This document shows positions 18,311 through 28,377 of a stretch of DNA of 64,000 nt, piece after piece. Position numbers and translations under genes: made by a program. Below the pieces are notes generated by a model. The model saw nothing but the letters and a program-made list of their open reading frames with translations. It was not told the DNA's origin and did no database searches. This DNA comes from Roseiarcus sp963764955 (GTDB lineage Bacteria > Pseudomonadota > Alphaproteobacteria > Rhizobiales > Beijerinckiaceae): assembly GCA_963764955.1 (NCBI GenBank), contig CAVXVE010000059.1, forward strand, positions 124,001 through 188,000, written 5' to 3'. Every line of letters starts with the position of its first letter. Within the stretch, counting starts at the first letter, position 1.

Positions 18311-18870
18311 ATGGAGAGATTATCCGCCCCGGAGCGTACGCGCGAGGAGCTTCGCGCGTTGATGAACGGAGAGCTGGGGACGGCGGCCGGGCGAAGCGAG
18401 CTTGCGCGTTTGGCGCTGCGCCTGATCGTCGAGGAGGCGCTCGAGGGCGAAGTGGCCGACGTGCTTGGCCGGAGCGTTACGAGCGCGGCGAGGGGGAGAA
18501 GCCGGCAACCGAAATGGCTATCGGCCAGGCAAAGTGAAGACGGCGGAGGCGCGGTCGACGAAGTCAGCGCTGCGTCGCCGGATACCCGAGCTCTTCCTCG
18601 AACGGGCGGGCCGGGCGCCTTCGGGACGGGGCGGCGGCGGGAGCTCACACGGCTGGCGTCGCAGCCTCATCGAGGCGCGCGCCGTCAGACGCACCTCTGC
18701 GCCAGGTCGGCGGACACGTGTCACCGACGAGGGCCGGGGCAGCGGCTGGTTGTAGCAGGCGGCGATGCACCGAATCACGCGGTGGCTCTCCGCGGATTAC
18801 GAGACGTTCTGCCAAAGCGCTGGCCTGCTTCGAGGAGCGGGTTCGTGGCCCACCGGTGAATCGACGCCGT
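18311..18870 (+). pseudogene. Degenerate IS256-family transposase
   Basis: The opening frame MERLSAPERTREELRALMNG continues to LARLALRLIVEEALEGEVAD, the conserved N-terminal region of IS256 Mutator-type transposases. The family block RNGYRPGKVKTAE follows in another frame near 18500-18545. Later pieces such as DTCHRRGPGQRL and AKALACFEERV are scattered over all three frames and the DDE catalytic core is absent or unrecognisable. At least three frameshifts and probably internal deletions. No terminal repeats identified. Confidence 0.65.
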
Positions 18871-19094
18871 CGCCGAGCGTCTGCGTTCGGGCCGGCCAAG
18901 AAGCGGCTACGACGCCGGGGCGGGACCGTTCGCGCGCCTAAGATCGACGCCCGCGGGTTCGGCGAAACCGGCGCCCGGGCGTCAGCCGGGCGATCGACGC
19001 CTGCTTCGCCCCGCCAGGCGCGCGGGCGCGGCGCCTGCGCCTCATGCTCGCTGGCTTCGACAACCAGGGCGCGAGCCCGGCGACCCCCCGATGC

Positions 19095-19168
19095 AAATAA
19101 ACGCCCGTAAACGCGCTTAAGCGCCAGTAAACGTTAGTAAAATAGCTAGCGTTTACTAGCGTTTATTT
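19095..19168. repeat. Nested inverted repeats of TAAACGC units
   Basis: AAATAAACGC (19095-19104) pairs with GCGTTTATTT (19159-19168), and GTAAACGC (19107-19114) pairs with GCGTTTAC (19149-19156). Together they make a 20-base arm with one 2-base mismatch around a 34-base loop. The loop holds two more GTAAA(A/C) units and the 10-base palindrome GCGCTTAAGCGC overlaps the inner arm. A T run follows at 19166-19171. It could be a terminator, an iteron-like protein-binding array or a mobile-element end. Confidence 0.6.
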
Positions 19169-19171
19169 TTT

Positions 19172-20103
19172 CGAACCGGGACTTTTCAACGGGTTGCGAG
19201 CGATTGGAATAAAAAAAACCTGCTCGCTTCCGGAACTCGCGCGCCGGTTGTTGAACCAGTTTGTCAAACAGCCACAGGGCCGCTCCTCGCCCGGCTGAGC
19301 CTGAGCGCGAGAGCGGATTCCGCAATCACGAACATGATGCGCCATACTTCTGATTTTGTCAAGATCAAAGGCGGCGACGACGAACCAGCTCCCGGCGCCG
19401 GGTCCCTCTTCAGCGCGATCGGCCGTTCGGCCATCGAGGCTTCCCATCCCGTCCGCCGCCGCGCCGGGCCCAACCCCGCCGCGGCCGTCCGCGGGCCTGC
19501 CGGGACGGGCGATCCATTATAGCGCGTGGCGAAAAAGTGGACGCCGGTTTTTCGCGGATCAAACCGCGAAATCAAGGAATTGTAACACGCTGCGATTCCT
19601 TGACCGCAGTATGCCTCACGGCCGTAGGCGCCCAGAGACTCCTGCATTGCTTTCCCGGACCCGGGGGTCGCAATGACGAGGTTCGACCCATTGGCGACGC
19701 GCTCCGGGCCTGCGATGGCCTGTTCGAGGCCGTTATGGGAGCGCTCGCGTCGCGGGAACTCAAGCAGTATCCATCAACAGGCGCTCCAGGGCGCGCCGGC
19801 GGATCGACCTCGTTTGACCGCGATGAGCCCGAAATTCTGGACGCGACCGGTTCCGGAACCACGGTTGGCTTAAAATAAGCGGTTGACCCTCCGCTCTCCC
19901 GTCAAGCGGTTACCTCCGCGATGGTTCCTCTTCGCGGGGCTGTTGATTTCCACGCATAAATTCGGCATTGATATCCTGTCAGACCGCCGCGGTGTCCACG
20001 TCCTGCCCGGGGTTCGTCAAAAGGGGTCGAGACGCCCATCATTTGGGCCGATCCGAGGAAAGACGACGGGAACGCTTAAACCGCGGAGATATAGGTCTGT
20101 ACA
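19172..20103. other. Intergenic stretch without recognisable gene
   Basis: Open frames on both strands have no recognisable family and show no ribosome sites. A TATAAT-like hexamer on the minus strand near 19515-19520 and a CATTGC/GCAATG hairpin near 19645-19675 are the only structures noticed. The stretch separates the insertion-sequence debris from the polysaccharide locus. Confidence 0.4.
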
Positions 20104-21470
20104 ATGGCTGAGGACGTTCACTTCCAAACAATGCAGACGAACCGGGTTCGGAGCTACCGCACCCGCCAAAGCTTGGACGCATCGCGTGCACCTTTGAATG
20201 GCCCAGCTCCTGCAACGCTGATGGACAAGTTTGCATTGCTGCCGATCCTGGCGTGCGTTTTTGCGCTAATAGTGTCGCCCTTATTGCTTTTTATGACCGA
20301 CCTCAAGACGCTGGAAAGTCAGACGCTTGCGTCCGACGCCCGCCCGGAGAACCGAATTTTCTGGCCTGCCATGGCTGCGATTTCCGTTGTATTGGTCGTG
20401 CAAAATCGTTCTCGCCTTACTTTGCCTCCCCACATCATCTGTCTGCTCGCGTATCTTGCGTTTGCTGGAGCAAGCGTCCTGTGGGCTTTCAGCCCGGAGA
20501 GCTCGTTCATCAGATTTGTTCAGCAGGTGATGATTGTTACATCCATTGTTCTGCCTGCCATGCTGGCGGCTCGAACAGCGGATATGATGCGCGGCCTGTT
20601 TCTATGCTTCGCATTCGCTTTGATCTTGAATATCTTTTTCGTACTTGCACGGCACCCGACAATCGTCAGCTACGGTTCGAAGCTCGTGGATATCGGTTAT
20701 CAAGGATATTTTGAGGGTAAAAATTATCTGGGAGAATGTGCAGCCATCGCTTTTTTGCTGTCATTGCACGAAATGCTCCAGTCGCGGCTGGCGGCGAGTG
20801 TTCGGTGTCATTGTTGTGCGTCATCGCCATTTTACTCATCTTCTTGAGCAATTCCAAAACAGCGCTTGGCCTTGCGTTAGTTTGCCCATTTCTGGCTGCG
20901 CTTACGTTGATTGTGCAGAAAGATAACGCGCATTTCTCCGGCGATAATTCTATTGTCCATACCACTTTGCTATGCGCTATTGTCCAGCGTATCTAACTAT
21001 CGATATATCGAGTCGCATATCATACATGCTATACGACGATTCGACTTTGACGGGTCGTACTGTTATATGGGATTTCGCGCAATACTGAGATCGAACGTAG
21101 CCCGCTCTTGGGATGGGGATACCAATCCTTTTGGCTCGTGCCCGACTCGCCCGCCATTGTGATGCTCCAGGCTGGGTCAAGATGATGCCGAATGCCCACA
21201 ATGGCTATTATGATACGAAGCTGGAGATGGGGTACGTCGGCCTTGCTTTCCTCTTAGTCTTCATCATCGCAACCCTCCACGCCGTTGGGCGCGTCGCGGA
21301 CCGCGACCCGCGTCGGGCGCGGCTCGTGCTCTCACTTGCTCTCTTTATTATCCTCTATAACTTTTTTGAAAGCTTGTGGATGCGCGGCTTCGAATTTTTG
21401 TGGGTGGTGTTTGTTATTGTCGCTGCCGAAATTGGTCGATACTGGCGGCCTTTTCCGCCGAGAAGGGCGG
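20104..21470 (+). pseudogene. Wzy/ExoQ-like O-antigen polymerase or ligase, multiply frameshifted
   Basis: Polytopic inner-membrane protein of the O-antigen ligase/polymerase class, about 450 residues when frames are joined. Hydrophobic segments run from LLPILACVFALIVSPLLLFM through AFAGASVLWAFSPESSFIRF. The frame changes near 20800, 20930, 21020 and 21060-21180. The signature region STLTGRTVIWDFAQY, then LLGWGYQSFWLVPDSPA and MPNAHNGYYDTKLEMGYVGL, matches the periplasmic loop of ExoQ/Wzy_C proteins. GC is lower than in the following genes. With four or more shifts it is non-functional as written, though each segment is well conserved, so sequencing error is possible. Confidence 0.75.
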
Positions 21471-21597
21471 CGTACAGATCAAGGAGCCAAAGACCGGGCA
21501 GCCCTGGCCCTTCACCAGGCGCGCGCGATGCCTCGGCGGCGCATTGGGCTGCTCGTGACCATCCGCCCGGAGGTCGGCTCGGTCTACAAGCTCAGAG

Positions 21598-22831
21598 ATG
21601 CAGTCGCGTTTCCAGCCGCGCAGCTCCCGACCCCGGCGAGCGCCAGCCCGCGGCCCGAGCCTGCGTGGACACCTGCCGGTGCTGGACGGGGTGCGGGGCC
21701 TGGCCATTCTGATGGTCCTGCTGCTCCACTTCGTCGGCGACGTGCCGCCGGACCAACTGGATCGAACGCGCCATCGTCGGCGTGACCAACTACGGGTCCT
21801 ACGGCGTTGAGCTGTTCTTCGTCCTGTCCGGCTTCCTGATCACCGGCATTCTCTACGACACCCACAACGAACCTCACTACTTCCGCAACTTTTACATGAG
21901 GCGCGTGCTCCGCATCTTCCCGCTCTACTATGGCGTGCTGGCGCTCGTCTTCTTCGTGGCGCCGCTGATCCCGCTGCTGCGGGGGCCGACGCTGGACTAC
22001 CTGGTAGACCGACAAGCATGGGCGTGGCTCTACGCCGTCAACATCTACATCGCCAAGCACGGGGAGTGGTCCTTCTCTTATCTCGACCACTTCTGGTCGC
22101 TCGCCATCGAGGAGCACTTCTACCTCTTCTGGCCGCTGGTGGTCTTCGCGCTGGCTCGCCGGCCGCGGGCGCTCATCGCGGTGAGTCTGGCGATCGCGCT
22201 GTGCGCGATGCTGGCCCGCCTGACCGGATCGCTCATGGGTCTGAGCTGGTGGACCACGTACACCCTGACTCCCTTCCGGCTGGATGGCCTGGCGCTGGGC
22301 GCCTTCCTCGCGGTGACGGCGCGCCAGCCCGGCGGCCTGGAGCGGCTGGCGCGGGCCCTGCCGCTGGTGGCGACCGTGGTCGGGGGGCTGCTGGCGGTCA
22401 CCTTCGTCTGGACCCGCCTGGTGTCGCGCGAGGGGCTCGAGCTGGTCCTGCCAGTCCGGGCGGCGCTGATCCTGATGCTGCTGGCCTGCCTGCTGGTGTG
22501 GGCGCTCATCGCGCCGGAGCGGTCGGCCACCTCACGCTTCTTCCGCAGCCGCTCCATGGTCTTCCTGGGCACATACAGTTACGGCCTGTACGTATACCAT
22601 CACTTCATCTCGTACTATCTGACCACCAACCGCACTGACCTGGAGCTGGCGCGCTGGCTCGGCTCTCACCTGGCGGCGGTGGCGCTGCAGGCCACGCTCG
22701 GCGTGTCCGCCTCGCTGGCCGTGGCCTATCTGAGCTACGAGCTCTTCGAGAAGCGGTTCCTCCGTTTGAAACGGCTGTTCGAGACGGCCAAGGAGCCGGC
22801 TGCCCAAGCGCCCGGCTGCCTTGGGCGCTGA
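21598..22831 (+). CDS. Acyltransferase 3 family membrane protein, one frameshift
   Basis: Integral-membrane acyltransferase that would O-acylate (commonly acetylate) a surface glycan. The N-terminal signature LDGVRGLAILMVLLLHFVGD is in one frame and the rest follows +1 from about 21745: TNWIERAIVGVTNYGSYGVE, FFVLSGFLITGILYDT, then the catalytic-loop motif HFWSLAIEEHFYLFWP and about ten membrane segments. Removing one G in CCGCCGGACC joins the frames. Very high GC and codon use differ from the preceding polymerase gene. Full-length C terminus at 22831. Confidence 0.88.
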
Positions 22832-23331
22832 ATCGTAGGCCACGCCGAACAAGACAAAATGCATTTCACCGCTGATGGCGCGGTCCCGCTGCTTTCTGTT
22901 CACTATATGTTCTCGCTTCGGTGAGCGCCGAACGCGCGCGCAATCGAGGCCCGGATATGGGAGCAGCGCCGGGCCAAGGCGAGCGTTTGAGCCCTTTCCT
23001 GGCGGGCGGAAAGACAATGAATCTCTAAGCTCCTGGAGTTCATTCACAGCATTTGATCGGATTCGTGTGGGTAAATCGGCGTCGGAGTTTGACTGTGGCG
23101 TACCATACAAAGAGAAGCTGCCGAAGGACTAGCTGGCGCAGTGGGATTCTGGCGAGGCGCTCAAACTGAGGCCTTAAAGATTTTCGTCTATTGCAACGAG
23201 TGTGCTCCCGTTTGACTTCGAGACGCGCGCGAATTACCGTCGTCGGTCATTTCGGCCGGCGCTTTTTCCACTAACACGGAAGGTGGGGAAATGAGGTCAG
23301 GTATCCGATCCCGATATGCGCCAAGTGCTGG
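22832..23331. other. Intergenic stretch, nothing recognised
   Basis: Half a kilobase between the acyltransferase and the FkbM methyltransferase. Short open frames exist on both strands but none resembles a protein family. GC drops steadily toward the right, matching the following gene. Confidence 0.4.
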
Positions 23332-23967
23332 TTGCTCCCATCGGTTTATACAAGCGTCTTTAGCTTGGTATTTGATCTGAAATTTTGCGCACAGCCGCGC
23401 CTAGGCTTCTGGGGACACGAATCCAAGAGCGCTATTAGGCGAGCCACGCAAACAGCAAATTGGGTTGTTGATGTGGGGGCTGGAAAGGGAGAGCTTTGCC
23501 TATTCGCCGCTAAGGTCAAAAGCGTAAGGCGAATAATAGCAGTCGAGCCGGATCAGGAGATGGTCAGGAGCCTGCAAGCAAATATAGAGCGTGATGACAA
23601 TCTATACAGCTATATCTTGTCTGGCAGAATAGAAATTGTCGAGAAAATCATAGGATCCAAGAATTGTGACAAGTATATTCGACTTGATCAGCTTAACCTA
23701 GATCATTCCGTTCATGGGTTTATAAAGATCGAGGTTGACGGGTCAGAACTAGAGGCTCTGCGAAGCGGCGAACAGATTTTATCTCATGTCAACGTCGACG
23801 TCTTGATCCGGACGCATTCCCCGGAGCTTGAGGTGAACTGCGTTAGCTTCCTGGAAGACATTGGCTATAAGTGTAGAATTATCGAGACTGCGTGGTGGCG
23901 ATCACTGGTCCCCGAGCGACAACGACGGCGACACCACCGGTGGCTTTTTGCGACGCCGCAATCGTGA
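23332..23967 (+). CDS. FkbM-family methyltransferase
   Basis: S-adenosylmethionine-dependent methyltransferase of the FkbM type, often acting on sugar hydroxyls in polysaccharide loci. The SAM motif is VVDVGAGKGELCLFAA near residue 45, followed by the acidic ribose contact IAVEPDQE. The family hallmark FIKIEVDGSELEALRSGEQI is near residue 135. The C terminus (TAWWRSLVPE, RWLFATP) is typical. The only start in frame after a stop at 23272 is TTG 23332, so a lost 5' end cannot be excluded. GC is much lower than in the flanking genes, suggesting separate acquisition. Confidence 0.82.
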   Translation: MLPSVYTSVFSLVFDLKFCAQPRLGFWGHESKSAIRRATQTANWVVDVGAGKGELCLFAAKVKSVRRIIAVEPDQEMVRSLQANIERDDNLYSYILSGRIEIVEKIIGSKNCDKYIRLDQLNLDHSVHGFIKIEVDGSELEALRSGEQILSHVNVDVLIRTHSPELEVNCVSFLEDIGYKCRIIETAWWRSLVPERQRRRHHRWLFATPQS

Positions 23968-24047
23968 CGCGGTAGGGCAGGCGGTCGCCGGCAATGGCGC
24001 GGCAGATCGGCGAGCAACTCCCCCGGCCAGGGCCGTCATGGCCCGCA

Positions 24048-25539
24048 TCAAGCAAGCTCCACGGCGGTGGTGTCGGCGTAGTCCTGAACCGCTCTTCCCC
24101 TGCCTAACCCACTCAGGAGGTCGACATAGAGCGCCTTCTGCCCGGCGACAAAGATCAGCACGGCAAAGAACGTCACGGCCAAGACGCCGCTTTCCAGGAC
24201 AAGCCTTGGCAATGGCGAAAGAAACTCGCCGCACATCAACCGCACCGCGTATCCGACCGCTCCCGCCACGACGCCGCTCGCAAGTGGCCGCATGACCGTC
24301 GCCGCAACATCGCGGAGGGAAATCGCCGTGCCGTGCACGCACCACGCGACATGTGGAACCACCCACAGCACCATCACCGCCGAGTAGGCGAACGCCACAC
24401 CGGTCACGCCGTACGGCACTCCCAAGACACACCCAAGGATCATGAGGGGCGTGAAGACCAGCGCAATTTTGAGGCTTCTGCGCACCAGCCCGAGCGAGGA
24501 GATCAGCCATCCCATCGGGTTGATGATGGCCATTACCACAATGGTCGGCGCGAGCAGGCGGACGATCTCGGTCGCGGCCTGCCACTTCGGCCCGAGCAGG
24601 ACGAGCACGACGTCGTCGGCGAACAGCGCGCAGGCGATCGTGATCGGCAAGGTCAGCCCGAGGACGAACGAGAAGCCTTTGAGAAAGTAGTTCCTGAGGC
24701 GAACAGGATCGTTCTGCACGCGGGAGAGCGCTGAGAACGCCACCTCGCCCACGGCCGAATTCAGATTGTCGATCGGCATGTTGATGACCTGGAAGCCCCG
24801 TCCGTAGATGCCGACGGCGTCGACGCCAAGGAACCGCCCGATCATCACCTTGTCGGCGTTGAATCCGATGTAGGCGACGATGCCGTTCAGGGTGAGGGTG
24901 CCCCCGAAATGCATCATCGAGCGGATGCCGGCGCGCCGGCGCGGCGCCCCTGGGATCCAACCCGTCGCCAGCCAGAAGCCGATGCTGGCGACAAGCGGGG
25001 TCACCACCGACGACGCAACGAGCGCCCAGTATCCGTAGCCGATCGCGGCTCCGCCGATGGCGACCGCGGTGCCAACACCTAGTGACGCCAGGCTGATCAC
25101 GGCCATGGCGGTGAAGCGCATCTGCCGCTGCAACAGCGCGGAGTGCTGAATCCCCACGGCGTTGAACAGGAACGCCGTCCCCAGCACGACCGTCACCCAG
25201 ACGAGGCTGGGCTCATGGTAGAACGTCGCGATCGGCTGGCGCCGCCGCCAGCGTCACGCCCGCCAGCACCGCCCCGAACAGGACATTGATCCAGAAGAGG
25301 GTCGAGTGCTGGTCCTCAGTGATGTCCGCCCGCTGCACGGCGGCCGCGGACAGCCCGAAATCCCGGAACCAGCTCAGCATGCCGGTGAATGCGGTGACCA
25401 TGCCGACCAACCCGAAATCCTTCGGGTCGAGCAGCCGCGCCAGCACCACCATCGCGCCGGTTCGCAGCACCAATGTGGCCACCTGCGAAGCGAGCCGCGC
25501 CGCTCCGCCGCGAATGGTCTTTTCCTTCAGATCCTGCAT
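24048..25539 (-). CDS. Wzx-like lipopolysaccharide/polysaccharide flippase, one frameshift
   Basis: Multipass membrane protein of the PST/MATE-like export family that would move lipid-linked repeat units across the inner membrane. It begins MQDLKEKTIRGGAARLASQV and continues ARLLDPKDFGLVGMVTAFTG. The frame shifts at about 25235, where removal of one G gives AAPPIATFYHEPSLVWVTVV. It then runs on to NADKVMIGRFLGVDAVGIYG and ends at 24048. Joined length is about 497 residues, normal for the family. Last gene of the leftward cluster, converging on the FkbM gene. Confidence 0.86.
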
Positions 25540-25573
25540 TGTGGGAGCTTACTCGCGATCCCGCGAAGCGGCC

Positions 25574-26491
25574 TCAGTCGGCGAACTCAGTTGGCGCAGC
25601 GACCTTCGGGGCGCCATGGAGATCAATCGGAGCGCCAGAGTTCCTGTCGCTGGCCGGCGCCTGAAAAGCGGCGGCGTAGCGGCGCCTCCAATCCGCTCGC
25701 TCCTTGTTCAAGGGCTCCACACCCGCATAGTGCCATGGCCAGAAGGTCTTCATGACAGGATCGCCCTCGTGGATCTCCTCGAGGAGTTCCTGCACCGGGC
25801 GCCATCCGAGATCGTCCGCGACCTTTGTCCTGACGTCCAAGTCAATCCCGGCAACAAACAGATATCCATCGGGGCGCGCCAAACGCGCAATGTTGCGCAA
25901 ACAGTCTTCCGCCATTGGAGGAGGCATGTGGCAGAGAAAGTTGCTCGCCACCACGATGTCCTGGGGTCCCCCAAGATCACCGACCCGCACCTTCCTGGCA
26001 TCGCCGACACCCCACTCGATCCCCTCCCGGATCCCGGATTTGACCGTCACCTCGTCCCCGTCCCTCTCGAACATCTCCTCGATCTCGGCGCTGCTCATGC
26101 GCTCCAGAATGTTTGAATCCATCAGTTTCGGGTCCGTGACGGAATACCTGCCGCGGCGCGCGATTTCGACGGCTTCGCTTGAAATATCCATCGCGTGCAA
26201 TACGAGCTTCAGGTCCGGTCGCGCGGTCCTTATTCTCCAAGCGACGGAATAGGCCTCGGCGCCGGTGCTGCAACCCAGCACGGCCACGCGCAACGTATCG
26301 TTCCGGGGCCGGCGTTCCACCAACCGTCGGATCAGTTCAAGCTCCGGACGGTTGCGCAGGAAGTAAGTGCTGAAAGCCTGCCCCCGCCGGTCATGCGCGC
26401 GAGCCACTCTGCTCGAGAATTCGCCATACCGACGCAGGGGCTCAAGAGAAGTGACCGACGCCGGAAGATGCCTCCAGGCCAGTCGATTCAT
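25574..26491 (-). CDS. CheR-type SAM-dependent methyltransferase
   Basis: 305 residues from the ATG at 26491. It carries a CheR-like catalytic domain: an N-terminal block AFSTYFLRNRPELELIRRLV resembling the T-x-FFR segment of CheR, SAM motif I LRVAVLGCSTGAEAYS near residues 67-82, then AMDISSEAVEIARRGRYS and IVVASNFLCHMPPP. True chemotaxis genes are absent, so the substrate is unlikely to be a chemoreceptor. Similar stand-alone CheR-like enzymes occur in natural-product and glycan loci. The frame is open upstream into the cupin gene, so a fused cupin-methyltransferase cannot be ruled out. Confidence 0.72.
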   Translation of the reverse strand: MNRLAWRHLPASVTSLEPLRRYGEFSSRVARAHDRRGQAFSTYFLRNRPELELIRRLVERRPRNDTLRVAVLGCSTGAEAYSVAWRIRTARPDLKLVLHAMDISSEAVEIARRGRYSVTDPKLMDSNILERMSSAEIEEMFERDGDEVTVKSGIREGIEWGVGDARKVRVGDLGGPQDIVVASNFLCHMPPPMAEDCLRNIARLARPDGYLFVAGIDLDVRTKVADDLGWRPVQELLEEIHEGDPVMKTFWPWHYAGVEPLNKERADWRRRYAAAFQAPASDRNSGAPIDLHGAPKVAAPTEFAD

Positions 26492-26559
26492 CCTCAGGAA
26501 AGCGCCGGCCGGCGATTTTCCGAAGACGCGCAATCCCAGCAATCCGCTCCACTGCGATG

Positions 26560-26945
26560 CATTCGGCAAGGGCGCGGAAGATTCGTGGCCGATTGCATCC
26601 CGGTTCCACTTCGTATGCGTATCGTTGCGGGCGAACCAGGTCGGGCTCGAAAAGACGACAAGTTTCATGCTGACCTGAATACGAATATTCAACCTTCGGT
26701 GGAACTTCAACGAGCATTCCGGGGCTTACGTCATACCGATGATTGTCGATCGTGAAATAGCCGTTCCCCTCGATAACATAATATATTCTAGTAATCTTTT
26801 TGCTCACCATAAAGGTGTCATGCCCGCCATCAACCACGACATAGTAAATGTCCACGCCCTTTTGCTGCAATGGCCCAAATTCGTATCCAAAAAGACCTTT
26901 GCCGTCAAAGGACGGTGTGGTCGGAAGCGAATATGTATATGTCAT
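26560..26945 (-). CDS. Cupin-domain protein, frameshifted
   Basis: A small single-domain cupin. The first frame gives MTYTYSLPTTPSFDGKGLFG, VVDGGHDTFMVSKKITRIYY and VIEGNGYFTIDNHRYDVSPG, the usual two cupin motifs though with few metal-binding His residues. After VEYSYSGQ the frame shifts near 26668; dropping one C continues MKLVVFSSPTWFARNDTHTK and WNRDAIGHESS. In this second frame no stop occurs before the CheR-like domain, so the C terminus is uncertain. Possible roles are sugar-nucleotide epimerisation or isomerisation or binding; none is demonstrated. Confidence 0.65.
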
Positions 26946-27070
26946 ATCCTCTGCTCATCCTCGCAAAGTGAAAGCCCGTGCCCGGCCGAAATCATACGCA
27001 GTTCAACCGCGCGCGTGGGCCGACCGGCGCCGTCCAAAAGGAACTCGCCATTCACGTCCGGCGATCCCAT

Positions 27071-28349
27071 TCAGGTCGCTGGCGTCGAAGGCCAGGGGCG
27101 CGTTCTTGCTATGGCAACTCGGGCCGCTGCGTCCGGCTCGACAAGCAGCGTCCCATATAGCGCGTCAAGCGCTTGACGATATTGCACCAATTTCGCTTTC
27201 AACTGGGGCTTGAGGCGCTCCGAGTCGTTCTCCAGTTGTTCGAATTTGTCGATCAGAACCTGGGCGGTCAGGTCACCCAACGGAAGAAGGTATTGCTCCA
27301 AGCCGAAATCGGTCACGACCGAATTGAGCTTGGCGTGATCAGACAGGGCGATGACCGGCTTGTTCTGGATCAACGCCAATACGAGATTGTGATACCGCGC
27401 CGAGATCACAGCCTCGGTCTCGCTCACCTGGCGCAGCAACGCCTCGACGGTCAGGGCCGGCTCGGCGAACAACAGCGGCGGGGCGGCGGGTATATTCCGG
27501 CTCTTCAGAACACCGACGAACGCCTCGATCACAGTGCTGTCGTACTCAATATCGCCGACGAGCAACCGGACAGCGTAACCTCGCCCCTGCAGCCACGCCA
27601 CGAAGTCCGCCATGGCGTCGAGGTATTTTCTGGACGCCTCCGGCTTCGCTGATCCGTAATCCTTGATTCCGAGTCCGATGACTGACCTCTGGCCCCGGAC
27701 GCCGCCCGAGGCGAGGACGCCGCTTGAGAGGCCAAACACCACATCCGGGCAGACAAGATCACGCCTGGTGCTGAAGCCTATGTCTTCCACATATTGCTTC
27801 GACGTCTCGTCGCGGTAGCTGCGGTGGTAAGCGAACGCCAGGCTCCTCTTGATCAGCCACCGGCTCAGCGGATGGTGGATGGGTCCCACCCCAACGCTGA
27901 GGAAAGCGAGCTTGACCCGGCACAGCGCCGCCAGCATCGATAGTTTGAATATCTGATAGGGATAGCCCGCCGGCCCCGTCAGGTAGTCACAGACGATTCC
28001 GGTCCCGGCGACAACGAGCATGTCTGCGCGTCTAATCTCCCGCAGACAGTTGATCCAGTGAACCAGTTCGAGCGGAATCCTCTGGAAAGCAATCCGGAAA
28101 AGCCGTGTCAGCCCACCCCGACGCGCGCTTGCGCCGGGGCCCTCCGCGGCGGCCCGATTGACGGCTTGCGCCGGAAGAGCCGGAATGTGGTGGCGCGCTC
28201 GAACGTCGTCGGGGTTCGTGCAGAAACACAGCAGTTGCGCATCTGGGCAGCGCCGCAGAATTCTGCTCGATGATCGCCTGAAGGGTCGCTTCGTTGCCAA
28301 GATTGCCGGCGCCAAAGTTTCCGTAGAGGCAAATCCTCGGAGACTTCAT
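27071..28349 (-). CDS. Polysaccharide pyruvyl transferase family protein, one frameshift
   Basis: Would add pyruvate ketals to sugars of the exopolysaccharide. It starts MKSPRICLYGNFGAGNLGNE, the classic CsaB/PssM-type N terminus. It shifts near 28260, where removal of one A gives IIEQILRRCPDAQLLCFCTN. It then continues without break: ADMLVVAGTGIVCDYLTGPA, VGVGPIHHPLSRWLIKRSLA, VEALLRQVSETEAVISARYH and VIALSDHAKLNSVVTDFGLE, which include the conserved acceptor-binding region. About 425 residues in all. It lies 28 bases downstream of the NAD-epimerase gene and probably shares its transcript. Confidence 0.85.
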
Positions 28350-28377
28350 CGATTTTTCAGCCCCGTGGGCGATGGCG

